Of a stretch of DNA of 64,000 nucleotides, positions 50,494 through 58,844 are shown one piece after another. The position numbers were made by a program, and so were the translations under genes. Numbering within the stretch: the first letter of the stretch is position 1; each line of letters begins with the position of its first letter. The notes below the pieces were generated by a model. It ran no database searches, was not told the DNA's origin, and worked only from the letters and a program-made list of their open reading frames with translations. The DNA comes from an uncultured Rhizobiaceae group bacterium (GTDB lineage: Bacteria > Pseudomonadota > Alphaproteobacteria > Rhizobiales > Rhizobiaceae), in the NCBI GenBank assembly GCA_937930635.1, contig CALHCF010000007.1, forward strand, positions 1-64,000. The letters run 5' to 3'.

Positions 50494-50535
50494 GATCGGA
50501 TTAAGATTTTGATATCATTGATTAAACACATACAC

Positions 50536-50550
50536 GTTCTAATTTCGTTC
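50536..50550. promoter_or_regulatory. Perfect SOS box between recA and psuK
   Basis: GTTC-N7-GTTC with no mismatch in the half-sites lies 43 bases upstream of the recA -35 and 194 bases before the psuK ATG. It may add to recA repression or serve a promoter pointing towards psuK. No clear promoter is visible in the latter direction. Confidence 0.75.
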
Positions 50551-50743
50551 ACCGCCATCTTTGACGCACTTATCCCCAAAGCACGGAAACAGGTTTGTCC
50601 GCAGTCGCAGCGAAGCCTCGAATCACTGCGGCAGACCGTGTTGGTTGCGGCCCCGTGTCTCGCGGCTGTGATGATCAGCCAAACAGCGCGGATTATCGGC
50701 ACGGGAGTTGATTGCCGCTGTCTGACGTGTAAATGCGGATGTC

Positions 50744-51703
50744 ATGTCCATGGCTCACCACAAGTCAGTTTCGTCTGCCCCGTCAAAGCGGTTGTTTTTT
50801 GTCGGTGCCGCACATCTTGACCGCGTGGGGCGGCTGGATGAGAGTGCCGATTTTGAACGATCAAACCCCGGTTCGGTGAAGGAATGGCCCGGTGGCGCTG
50901 CGTTGAACGTTGCAAGCATTGTCGCCAGCCTTGGCGCAAATGCCGAACTGGCAAGCATTAACGGCAAGGATGTGCAGGGAGACCAGATCGCAGCCAACAT
51001 GAAACAACGTGGTGTGGGCTTCCACCAACAGATCAGCGCACACCACCCTACGGCCACTTATTCAGCGATACTACAACCGGATGGAGAGCTTGTAATCGGC
51101 CTGGCCGATATGGCCATCTATGATGACTTCAAGATTGAAGGCATTGCCGATCTGCTTGCTGGCCTTGCTGATGACGACTGGCTGATCGTTGACGCGAACC
51201 TCCCCGGCGCGGCTTTCGGCCCCCTTCTGGAGGCAACGCGGGCAAACAAGGCCGCCATCTCCACTTCCGCTGCCAAGGCAGGCAGGCTCACGCCACACCT
51301 CCAACAGCTTGATGTGCTGCTGACCAATCGCGCAGAAGCAGCGGCCCTTTGCGGCCTTGAAAACTCAACACCCACTGTCGACATCCTCAGCAATCTTGAA
51401 CAAATCACACCTTCAAGAATCGTTTGTTCGGACGGGGCATCGCCCATTTGGTTCGTGGAAAATGGACAAAGACAATCCCTTAGCGTGCCAACGCAAAACG
51501 ACATATGCGATGTGACCGGCGCGGGAGATGCACTGGCCGGAGCGTGCCTCTATGGCCTGTCATGCGGGTGGTCTCTCCACGATGCCGTTGAACTGGGAAT
51601 GAGAACGGCGCATTTAATTCTGGCCGTAGACGGACCATGGCGCGACGACCTGCACACCGTAACAAAAAGCGCAGACCTGAACGGAAAGCCTGTTGAGAAA
51701 TGA
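50744..51703 (+). CDS. psuK: PfkB-family carbohydrate kinase, probable pseudouridine kinase
   Basis: The 319-residue protein has the PfkB fold: EWPGGAALNVASIVASLGANAELAS near residue 47, VLLTNRAEAAALCG in the middle, and the ATP-binding anion-hole signature DVTGAGDALAGACLYGLSCG with the catalytic Asp. The direct neighbour psuG makes pseudouridine the likely substrate (pseudouridine to its 5'-phosphate). Family membership alone would not tell. ATG 50744 is followed by a second ATG two codons later. A transporter gene is not adjacent. Confidence 0.82.
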   Translation: MSMAHHKSVSSAPSKRLFFVGAAHLDRVGRLDESADFERSNPGSVKEWPGGAALNVASIVASLGANAELASINGKDVQGDQIAANMKQRGVGFHQQISAHHPTATYSAILQPDGELVIGLADMAIYDDFKIEGIADLLAGLADDDWLIVDANLPGAAFGPLLEATRANKAAISTSAAKAGRLTPHLQQLDVLLTNRAEAAALCGLENSTPTVDILSNLEQITPSRIVCSDGASPIWFVENGQRQSLSVPTQNDICDVTGAGDALAGACLYGLSCGWSLHDAVELGMRTAHLILAVDGPWRDDLHTVTKSADLNGKPVEK

Positions 51704-51710
51704 TACCGAG

Positions 51711-52616
51711 ATGATGGTCTTCACGGCGCCGGTTCGGGCCGCGCTCGACAGCGGCAAAGCGGTTGTTGCGCTGGAATCGACAATTATTACCCATGGAATG
51801 CCGTGGCCCCGCAATGTCGAAACCGCTCGTCTGGTGGAACAGACCGTCCGCGACACAGGGGCGGTTCCCGCCACGATTGCGGTCCTGGACGGCAAACTGC
51901 ATATCGGACTGAATGATGATCAATTGGAAAACCTTGGACAGACCAAAGACGTGATGAAGCTTTCACGTGCCGACTTCGCTTTTGCGCTCTCGCAAGGGCG
52001 CACGGGTTCCACAACTGTTGCCGCCACCATGATCGCAGCCCAACAGGCAGGCATCATGGTTTTTGCAACCGGTGGAATTGGCGGCGTGCATCGCGGCGCT
52101 GAAACCAGCTTTGATATTTCAGCTGACCTTGAAGAACTGGCCCGGACCGATGTGATGGTCGTGTGTGCCGGCGCAAAAGCCATACTCGATCTGAACAAGA
52201 CGATGGAGTTTATCGAAACAAAGGGCATTCCGTTTATCGCATACAGAAGTGACGAAGTTCCTGCGTTCTGGTCACGCGAAAGCGGCATCGATGCGCCGCT
52301 GCGGCTCGATTCTCCCCGCGAAATTGCCGCCCACAAGGCTATACGTGACCGTCTTGGCCTCAGAGGCGGCACCCTTATCGCCAATCCCGTTCCCGCAGAT
52401 GATGAAATTCCTGCGGCCACGATGGACAAGCTGATCGAACAGGCTTTGAACGATGCAGCAAGTGCCGGTGCAAGCGGCAAGGCCGTGACCCCTTATCTGC
52501 TGTCGCGCATATTGGAGTTGAGTGACGGGAAGAGCCTGGACACCAATATCTCTCTTGTCGTGAACAATGCACGACTGGCTGGCGAAATTGCTGTTGAAAT
52601 CGCGAACAGCAATTGA
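51711..52616 (+). CDS. psuG: Pseudouridine-5'-phosphate glycosidase
   Basis: Splits pseudouridine 5'-phosphate into uracil and ribose 5-phosphate. The 301-residue protein shows LESTIITHGMPWP with Glu22, Lys83 in MKLSRADFA, GSTTVAATMIAA, FATGGIGGVHRGAE and Lys156 in CAGAKAILDL, which correspond to the catalytic Glu and Lys residues of the family. The ATG at 51711 lies eight bases after the psuK stop; an in-frame TTG at 51693 is less likely. Together they form the complete two-step pathway for recycling pseudouridine from RNA turnover. Confidence 0.95.
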   Translation: MMVFTAPVRAALDSGKAVVALESTIITHGMPWPRNVETARLVEQTVRDTGAVPATIAVLDGKLHIGLNDDQLENLGQTKDVMKLSRADFAFALSQGRTGSTTVAATMIAAQQAGIMVFATGGIGGVHRGAETSFDISADLEELARTDVMVVCAGAKAILDLNKTMEFIETKGIPFIAYRSDEVPAFWSRESGIDAPLRLDSPREIAAHKAIRDRLGLRGGTLIANPVPADDEIPAATMDKLIEQALNDAASAGASGKAVTPYLLSRILELSDGKSLDTNISLVVNNARLAGEIAVEIANSN

Positions 52617-52744
52617 ACATGTAAACAGTGTGTTAAGTCACGCCTCATATGATTGTGTTCACTTTTTGCGTTGCCCAGCAGACAAGGAGCATCGTAAAAG
52701 GTGCTTCGGGGCATGTGATTGATTCATTTCGACTGGGGGACGCA

Positions 52745-53608
52745 GTGCGTTTCAAAGGGCTTTTCTTCTATCAGGCTGTCAGGCCGGTTGTGCTGCTGAC
52801 CAGTGTGCTGCTGTTTCTTTCAGCCTGCACAGCCAAAAGCGCGCTAAACGTCGCGCCCTTCTCACCCCCGTCACAACGCTATGCAGCCATTGTAATGGAT
52901 GCGAGTTCCGGTCGTGTTCTGCATCAAAACAGGGCGGACGCTATTCGGTTTCCCGCCTCGTTGACCAAAATGATGACCATGTACATGGTCTTTGAAGCGC
53001 TCGACCGGGGGCAGTTGAAGAAATCAACGCCGATCCGGGTTTCTGCAAGGGCGGCGGCAAGACCCGCGTCCAAACTGTGGCTGAAGGCGGGGCAAACCAT
53101 CAGTGTTGACAAGGCGCTGCAGGCGCTGGCGGTAAAATCTGCAAATGATGTTGCTTATGCCGTTGCCGAGAAGATGGCGGGCAGCGAAGCCGCTTTTGCC
53201 AGACGCATGACCAGCAAAGCCCGCTCGATTGGTATGAAGTCAACGACTTTCCGCAATGCTTCGGGCCTTCCCAACAAGCATCAAGTTACCACAGCACGTG
53301 ATATGGCAAAGCTTGGCATCGTCTTGCGTCGTCGCTTCCCGCATCACTTTCACTACTTCAAGAGAAAGTCTTTCAACTTTCGCGGACGCACAATCCGCGG
53401 CCACAACCGGGTCCTTGGTCAATTGCCCGGAGCAGACGGGATCAAGACCGGATACACCCGCGCCTCGGGCTTCAATCTTGTAACATCTGTGCGCCATCGT
53501 GGCCGCAACTATGTCGGCGTTATTCTTGGGGAGAATTCAGGGCGCAGCCGCAACAAGCACATGGTTCAGTTGATGAACCACTACGCCCTGCGCCAGTCTC
53601 CACGATAA
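52745..53608 (+). CDS. D-alanyl-D-alanine carboxypeptidase lipoprotein
   Basis: A penicillin-binding protein of the DacA/S11 family that trims pentapeptides in peptidoglycan. All catalytic motifs are there: SLTK at residues 72-75, SAN at 132-134 and KTG at 234-236. The N-terminus has a signal peptide ending in the lipobox FLSAC (Cys28), so it is probably a lipoprotein, unusual for DacA-type enzymes. At 287 residues it has only the catalytic domain, without the C-terminal beta domain and amphipathic helix. I chose GTG 52745 because GGGGGAC precedes it and the signal peptide starts there; the frame runs to 52649. Confidence 0.88.
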   Translation: MRFKGLFFYQAVRPVVLLTSVLLFLSACTAKSALNVAPFSPPSQRYAAIVMDASSGRVLHQNRADAIRFPASLTKMMTMYMVFEALDRGQLKKSTPIRVSARAAARPASKLWLKAGQTISVDKALQALAVKSANDVAYAVAEKMAGSEAAFARRMTSKARSIGMKSTTFRNASGLPNKHQVTTARDMAKLGIVLRRRFPHHFHYFKRKSFNFRGRTIRGHNRVLGQLPGADGIKTGYTRASGFNLVTSVRHRGRNYVGVILGENSGRSRNKHMVQLMNHYALRQSPR

Positions 53609-53675
53609 GTTTCTTACTTTCACGCTGTCCATCCATCGATCGCATCGGTAAACTCTGCAAACGCAAATTGCTTCG

Positions 53676-54299
53676 GTGCCCGTGATGTTGTCGGTTTTTT
53701 CATCTGTTTTGGTAAGGCGAACAGTCGCCGTGGGTTTGATGGTCTGCGCATCATCGCCAGTATCCGCACAACAAAAAGATGCGATGAGATCCGCCGCAGA
53801 AGCGCGGCTGGCAAATTCTGCGGATGTTTGTCCAAATGCCGGGCAAGGGATTTTGGATGAATACCGCTTTGATGTGACCTTTTCCCAAAACAGCCATCCG
53901 ACCCGATATTTGCTGGCCAGCGCATCTTGTTCGCTTGCCGCATATAACAGCCTCGATATCTGGATACTGGTGGATGAATATGGCGATGCTCAAACCTTAT
54001 CGTTCGCATCGCCCAGCTTTGACGTATCCTATGAGGATCCGCAGGAGACCACCAAAGTCAAATCCATCACCATCACCAGCTACGCCGCACAGACCACACT
54101 GAGCAACTCAAGCTTTGATGCTCAAACCAGAACGCTAACGTCATTGCACAAATGGCGCGGGCTGGGCGACGCGTTTTCAGCCGGTACCTGGCAGTTCAGG
54201 AACGGCCGGTTTATCTTGAAACACTACGAGGTGGATGCATCCTATGACGGGGAGATCAGGGCCTCGCGCATTGTGGAATTTGGAAAGGCTAAACCGTGA
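53676..54299 (+). CDS. Secreted protein resembling DUF1176, function unknown
   Basis: A 207-residue protein with a signal peptide (VGLMVCASSPVSAQQ, cleavage near residue 31), so periplasmic. The C-terminal part, with RGLGDAFSAGTWQFRNGRFILKHYEVDASYDGEI, resembles the end of DUF1176 proteins, but the protein is shorter than those I know and two cysteines usual there are not evident. The start is uncertain (GTG 53676, GTG 53682 or ATG 53685). Its stop overlaps the mazG start, so the two are linked in translation. Confidence 0.6.
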   Translation: MPVMLSVFSSVLVRRTVAVGLMVCASSPVSAQQKDAMRSAAEARLANSADVCPNAGQGILDEYRFDVTFSQNSHPTRYLLASASCSLAAYNSLDIWILVDEYGDAQTLSFASPSFDVSYEDPQETTKVKSITITSYAAQTTLSNSSFDAQTRTLTSLHKWRGLGDAFSAGTWQFRNGRFILKHYEVDASYDGEIRASRIVEFGKAKP

Positions 54300-55120
54300 C
54301 ACCATCGCGAGACGTGGCCCGGCTTGTCGAAATCATGGCCGCCCTGCGCACCCCGGTAACAGGATGCCCCTGGGATCTGGAACAGGACTTCCGTTCGATC
54401 ACGCCCTACACAATTGAAGAAGTTTATGAGGTCGTGGATGCCATCGAGCGCAATGACATGGAAAACCTGCGTGAAGAGCTGGGTGATCTGTTGTTGCAGG
54501 TGGTCTATCATGCCCGGATGGCGCAAGAGGAAGGCGCTTTCGATTTCGGTGACGTTGTTGATACCGTCACCAGCAAGATGATCCGCCGCCACCCGCACGT
54601 CTTCGGCGATAAAGAGGCGCGAAGTGCCGGAATGGCCAAGGGGATGTGGGAAAAGATAAAAGCCGAAGAGAAAGCTGAGCGAGCAGAGCGACGGGCCACC
54701 ATGGGCCTCGCCCCGCAAGATGATCAGCATTCTTTGCTGGACGATGTTCCCGCTGCGATGGAGCCCATGCTTGAGGCTCTCAAATTACAGCAAAAAGCGT
54801 CAAAAGTCGGTTTCGACTGGAACGACCCCAGAGCCGTAATCGCCAAAATTCGCGAAGAACTGGACGAAGTCGAGGCGGAGCTCGATGCCGGCAGCGATGA
54901 CCGCCGTGAGGATGAGATCGGCGATCTGCTGTTTGTCGCCGTTAACCTCGCCCGTCATGCCAATGTCGATCCGGGAAACGCCCTGCGCCGCTGCAACGCC
55001 AAATTCCGGCGCCGTTTTGGCTATATCGAGGCCAACATCGAAGATCGCGGCCATTCGATGGAAAGCGCCGATCTCGAAACCATGGAAACGCTCTGGATTG
55101 AAGCGAAGGATGCAACGTGA
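54296..55120 (+). CDS. mazG: Nucleoside triphosphate pyrophosphohydrolase MazG
   Basis: Hydrolyses (d)NTPs to monophosphates and may clear aberrant nucleotides. The 274-residue protein has both MazG domains. The first carries CPWDLEQDFRSITPYTIEEVYEVVDAI and ENLREELGDLLLQVVYHA, with the acidic metal-binding EExxE...EELGD pattern. The second carries FDWNDPRAVIAKIREELDEVEAEL and EDEIGDLLFVAVNLARH. The start is GTG 54296 (GTGA overlap with the previous stop). Confidence 0.95.
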   Translation: MTPSRDVARLVEIMAALRTPVTGCPWDLEQDFRSITPYTIEEVYEVVDAIERNDMENLREELGDLLLQVVYHARMAQEEGAFDFGDVVDTVTSKMIRRHPHVFGDKEARSAGMAKGMWEKIKAEEKAERAERRATMGLAPQDDQHSLLDDVPAAMEPMLEALKLQQKASKVGFDWNDPRAVIAKIREELDEVEAELDAGSDDRREDEIGDLLFVAVNLARHANVDPGNALRRCNAKFRRRFGYIEANIEDRGHSMESADLETMETLWIEAKDAT

Positions 55121-55123
55121 GCT

Positions 55124-55657
55124 ATGCAACGGGTCATGATCACAGGTGGTCCGGGGAGCGGGAAAAGCACTCTGGCAAGACAGCTAGGCAAGAAGGCCGG
55201 ATTACCGGTCTATCACATTGATCAACTTGCCTGGTTACCCGGCTGGGAAATGCGCAAGCGTGAGGATACGGCTTCGATCATGCATGATATCCAGAAAGGC
55301 GATCAATGGATCATTGATGGCAATTACTCTGGATCAATAGAGGATCGTGAACAACGCGCAGACACCATCATCTTTCTCGACTTTCCGGTATCTGTACGAC
55401 TCTGGCGTGTCTTGCTGCGTATCATCAACTCTAACGGAGTGGTCCGGCCTGACATGGCGCCCGATTGCCCGGAGAGATTTGATTGGGATTTCATGAAATT
55501 CATTTGGAAGACGCGCAAAACTTACCCCAAGAGCGGAATTACCCGCATCAAACGCAACAGAGGCACCAAAGAATGCCATCACCTGCGGCGTACTCATCAG
55601 GTAAGAGCATTCCTTGAGCAGGTTTCACCAATCGTCCTTCTCGTTCATGCGATTTAG
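55124..55657 (+). CDS. Small P-loop NTPase, adenylate-kinase-like (FlaR/topology-modulation family)
   Basis: A 177-residue protein with Walker A ITGGPGSGKSTLARQLGKK at the very N-terminus, then YHIDQLAWLPGWEMRKRED and WIIDGNYSGSIEDREQRADTIIFLDFP, the pattern of proteins annotated as DNA topology modulation protein FlaR or AAA/adenylate-kinase-like. The substrate is unknown. It begins three bases after the mazG stop, so it is probably co-transcribed with mazG, and its stop overlaps the convergent hflX stop by four bases. Confidence 0.75.
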   Translation: MQRVMITGGPGSGKSTLARQLGKKAGLPVYHIDQLAWLPGWEMRKREDTASIMHDIQKGDQWIIDGNYSGSIEDREQRADTIIFLDFPVSVRLWRVLLRIINSNGVVRPDMAPDCPERFDWDFMKFIWKTRKTYPKSGITRIKRNRGTKECHHLRRTHQVRAFLEQVSPIVLLVHAI

Positions 55658-57009
55658 GACAGTCTTTTCCTGAAATCACCCCGAAGCTGGGGCGTGACGC
55701 GGACCTTGAGGCCAACCGATCCGTCACCATGGTCAGTGCGTTCAATAACGTGCGCGTTTTCGTAGATCCAATTGAGATTGCCTAATGCATCGACCGGCAA
55801 TTCAACATCCAATATGTTGTCGGATCCGGCAATTTGGTCTTCAATCAGAGCCAACAGGCCATCAAGCCCCTGCCCTGTTACGGCTGAAACAAGCAATGGC
55901 GAACGCTCACCATCTCTCGTCTTCTCGATTGCAAAATGCGTTTCCTTATCAAGCAAATCAATCTTGTTCCAAACCTCCACCACGCGATCATGCCCCTCTT
56001 CATCAACACCAAGCTGCGCCAGAATGGAATAAACATCCTCCGCCTGCGCTGCTGTATCGGGATCAGCAATATCGCGTACGTGCAGGATAAGTTCAGCTTC
56101 GATGACCTCTTCCAGAGTCGCCCTGAATGCGGCCACAAGATGGGTGGGCAGATCGGAGACAAACCCGACCGTATCTGACAGGATAACCTGTGTGCCCTGC
56201 GGCAGGTGTAGCTGACGCAGGGTCGGGTCCAGTGTGGCAAAGAGCATATCCTTCGACATCACCTCTGCTCCGGTCAGACGGTTAAAAAGCGTCGATTTGC
56301 CAGCGTTTGTATAACCAACCAACGCAACAACAGGATGCGGTATCTTTTTGCGCTGCGCCCGGTGCAAAGTTCGGGTTCTTCGAACTTTTTCAAGCTCTTT
56401 TTCGAGTTTATTGACTCGATCTTGTAACTGTCGCCGGTCGGACTCGATCTGTGTTTCCCCGGGGCCGCCCAGAAACCCGCTACCGCCGCGCTGTCTTTCC
56501 AGATGGGTCCACGACCGAACGAGGCGGCCTTTTTGATAGTTGAGATGGGCCAGCTCAACCTGCAACCGGCCTTCCCTGGTTTGAGCACGGGCACCAAAGA
56601 TCTCCAAAATCAGCCCTGTACGGTCCAGCACCTTTGCGTTCCAGGCCTTTTCCAGGTTGCGCTGCTGCACAGGCGTTAAGGGATGGTCTACGACAACCAG
56701 TCCAGCATCCAGGGCAGTAATCAGGCCCGTGAATTCATCGACTTTGCCCGTACCAAAAAAAGTGCCCGGCTTGATCTTGGAAACCGGAACAACACCGCTG
56801 TGAACAATTTCAAGATCAATTGCCCTGGCAAGCCCAACGGCTTCCTCAAGCCGCGATGCATCGGTACGTGCATGAAGGCGCGCACCCTCAAAAAGAGAAA
56901 CCGCACGCTTCCCAAGCACCGGTACAAGCACAACCGCCTTCGCAGACGAGCGTTCCTCGGTATTGTCAATTTGAAAACGGGCTTTGCCAGCCTTTTGCGG
57001 TTCACTCAA
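55654..57009 (-). CDS. hflX: GTPase HflX
   Basis: Ribosome-associated GTPase that rescues or splits stalled ribosomes. The 451-residue protein has the N-terminal HflX domain (IKPGTFFGTGKVDEF, VVDHPLTPVQQRNLEKAWNAKVLDRTGLILEIF), the Gly-rich linker SGFLGGPGETQIESDRR, a coiled-coil stretch, and the G domain (VGYTNAGKSTLFNRLTG, DTVGFVSDLP, NKIDLL). The only reasonable start is TTG 57009, eight bases after the hfq stop. hfq-hflX order is widely conserved. Confidence 0.95.
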   Translation of the reverse strand: MSEPQKAGKARFQIDNTEERSSAKAVVLVPVLGKRAVSLFEGARLHARTDASRLEEAVGLARAIDLEIVHSGVVPVSKIKPGTFFGTGKVDEFTGLITALDAGLVVVDHPLTPVQQRNLEKAWNAKVLDRTGLILEIFGARAQTREGRLQVELAHLNYQKGRLVRSWTHLERQRGGSGFLGGPGETQIESDRRQLQDRVNKLEKELEKVRRTRTLHRAQRKKIPHPVVALVGYTNAGKSTLFNRLTGAEVMSKDMLFATLDPTLRQLHLPQGTQVILSDTVGFVSDLPTHLVAAFRATLEEVIEAELILHVRDIADPDTAAQAEDVYSILAQLGVDEEGHDRVVEVWNKIDLLDKETHFAIEKTRDGERSPLLVSAVTGQGLDGLLALIEDQIAGSDNILDVELPVDALGNLNWIYENAHVIERTDHGDGSVGLKVRVTPQLRGDFRKRLS

Positions 57010-57017
57010 AACGAGGT

Positions 57018-57269
57018 CTAGTCATCCTTATCGGTGGTTTCCCCATCTTCGAACATGCGCAGAGGTTCCCCCGGCATAATGGTGGAAATCGCATGCTTGT
57101 AGACAAGCTGCGAATGCCCGTCGCGGCGTAACAACAGGCAAAAATTGTCAAACCACGTCACTATTCCGGTCAATTTAACGCCATTGACGAGGAAAATTGT
57201 GAGCGAGATCTTGTTCTTTCGGACATTATTTAAAAAGGCGTCCTGTAGGTTTTGTTGTTTTTCAGCCAT
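57018..57269 (-). CDS. hfq: RNA chaperone Hfq
   Basis: Hexameric Sm-like protein that pairs small RNAs with mRNAs. The 83-residue product shows Sm1 ([44 protein letters not shown]) and Sm2 ([15 protein letters not shown], with the YKHA motif for U-rich RNA). The C-terminal tail is short, as usual in alphaproteobacteria. The ATG at 57269 fits the family start [14 protein letters not shown]; the frame extends to 57299. It lies between trkH and hflX. Confidence 0.98.
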   Translation of the reverse strand: MAEKQQNLQDAFLNNVRKNKISLTIFLVNGVKLTGIVTWFDNFCLLLRRDGHSQLVYKHAISTIMPGEPLRMFEDGETTDKDD

Positions 57270-57374
57270 TGACGTCCGGACTTTCCTCCCCGTGCGCATC
57301 AGTCTCCCACTATATGGAGTGATGGGGATACCAGCAATCGAAAATTCGATTGTTCACGCCCGGTGCTGTCGCTC

Positions 57375-58844
57375 TTATCGCTGTTGCCAGTAGCGAATAC
57401 TAAAAAGACCAATAATTGCCAGCACTTCAAGCCGCCCCAGAACCATAATCACCATAAGAGTGACTTTCGCGGTCGTGGAAAATGCCGAAAAAGGTGCCCA
57501 GGGTTCGGTTCCCGGTGCCGCCCAACCCGCTTCATAAACCGGACCAGCATTGGAAAATGCGGCGATAGCCGCCGTTAAAGCCGCATCAAACGGAATACCG
57601 GTTGTCGCAACAAAGATCGTACCAAAGCCAATGGTCAAAAACGCGACCACGAAAAAGCTCCAGATCGCCTTGAGCAATTCAATATCGTAAATCTGCGAAC
57701 CGAATCGGGAGGGCCGCATGGCATTGGGATAAACCAGCCTGTCGAGTTCGCTCCAGGATTGAACCAGCATACCCCCCAACCGGTAATGCTTGAGGCCTCC
57801 AGATGTCGAGAATGCACTCCCGCCTGCAAGAACAACAAACAAAACGACGATCAGTGGAAGCAGAGAGAAGATACCCGGGCGTGTTTCAATCCCGCTGGTT
57901 GCCACCAGCGATGCAGCGTTCAAGAAGCTTTCTACAAAAATTCCAACAACTTCCTGCGCCGCATTTGCCGATACAGCAACCAGCGACAAGGCAAATACAA
58001 CCGTTAGAAACAAGATGAGCAGAATAACAGAATAGCTCTCGCGGTGTTCTGCCAACCGGGCAAGCTTTCCGCCAATCAGCATGCGTTGCCAAAATACGCT
58101 TGTAGCCCCAATCGTCAAAAACAGGCCAAATACAAACAGACCAAAAACCCCAAGGATTTCATCAAGACTGTCATCAAAGGGCAAAAACCCGCCGGTTGAT
58201 ACGGCAGACATCGCAAGGGTCATCGCGTAAAACGCTCGTGTGCCTGACAAAAAGAATGCCAGAAAACAAATGCCGGTAACAACGGCATAAAGCAGCCCCA
58301 TATTCAGAGCGAGGACAAATACCCGCATCTGACCCGCCACGATTTCGCCTCCACCGCCAATCGATGCCCGGCGATTTGTCAGCCCCCCTATGCCAAGAGG
58401 TGCCAAAATCAAGACAATCGTCAACAGAGTGAGATAGCCACCAATCCACTGCAGCTGCGAACGCCAGAAAATCAGGGGCTGCGGCCATATTTCCACTGTG
58501 TTTAAGGTTGTCGCGCCCGTGGTCGTCAAACCCGACACAGCTTCAAAAAGCGCATCCAGCGCATCCAGATCCGAAATATCGGCTATGGGAATAGCTGCAA
58601 GTGCGGGAACCACCGTCCAGACAAGCAAAACCAGCGCCAGATGGGCGATTTTGGGAATGCGCCGTTGCCGCCCCGATATAGCCAGTGCCGGGCCGCCAAA
58701 CAGGAACACCCCAAGCAGCAGATAAATGGAAAAGCGCTGCGCAAGCTGATGGTCGCCAGCCAGCAAACTGACAACAACCGGACCCAGAAGAGATGCTGTA
58801 ACCAGCAATCCCACGCAAGCCAGATAAAACAGCACAGCCAGCAT
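57375..58844 (-). CDS. trkH: Trk potassium uptake membrane subunit
   Basis: The K+-translocating subunit of the Trk system. The 489-residue polytopic protein contains four pore-loop segments: AVSGLTTTGATTL, AMSAVSTGGFLPF, AASLVATSGIETRPG and AAIAAFSNAGPVYE, which match the selectivity-filter repeats of TrkH/KtrB proteins. Its ATG overlaps the trkA stop (TAATG), so the two subunits are coupled. Confidence 0.96.
   Translation of the reverse strand: MLAVLFYLACVGLLVTASLLGPVVVSLLAGDHQLAQRFSIYLLLGVFLFGGPALAISGRQRRIPKIAHLALVLLVWTVVPALAAIPIADISDLDALDALFEAVSGLTTTGATTLNTVEIWPQPLIFWRSQLQWIGGYLTLLTIVLILAPLGIGGLTNRRASIGGGGEIVAGQMRVFVLALNMGLLYAVVTGICFLAFFLSGTRAFYAMTLAMSAVSTGGFLPFDDSLDEILGVFGLFVFGLFLTIGATSVFWQRMLIGGKLARLAEHRESYSVILLILFLTVVFALSLVAVSANAAQEVVGIFVESFLNAASLVATSGIETRPGIFSLLPLIVVLFVVLAGGSAFSTSGGLKHYRLGGMLVQSWSELDRLVYPNAMRPSRFGSQIYDIELLKAIWSFFVVAFLTIGFGTIFVATTGIPFDAALTAAIAAFSNAGPVYEAGWAAPGTEPWAPFSAFSTTAKVTLMVIMVLGRLEVLAIIGLFSIRYWQQR

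Larger units (their letters stand above)
50418..50743. other. Divergent regulatory region recA / psuK
   Basis: The 326 bases hold the recA promoter and two SOS boxes. The frames that cross it (50433-50702 minus, 50365-50820 plus) run over the promoter elements and have coding-unlike composition, so I treat the region as non-coding. Confidence 0.6.

Noticed and set aside
50433-50702. 89-codon minus-strand frame upstream of recA
   Set aside because: It runs across the recA promoter and both SOS boxes and has coding-unlike composition.
50671-50820. Cys-rich 49-codon frame downstream of the recA-psuK SOS box
   Set aside because: Tempting as an SOS peptide, but it has no ribosome site, overlaps the psuK start in another frame and is simply the end of a longer frame that crosses recA.
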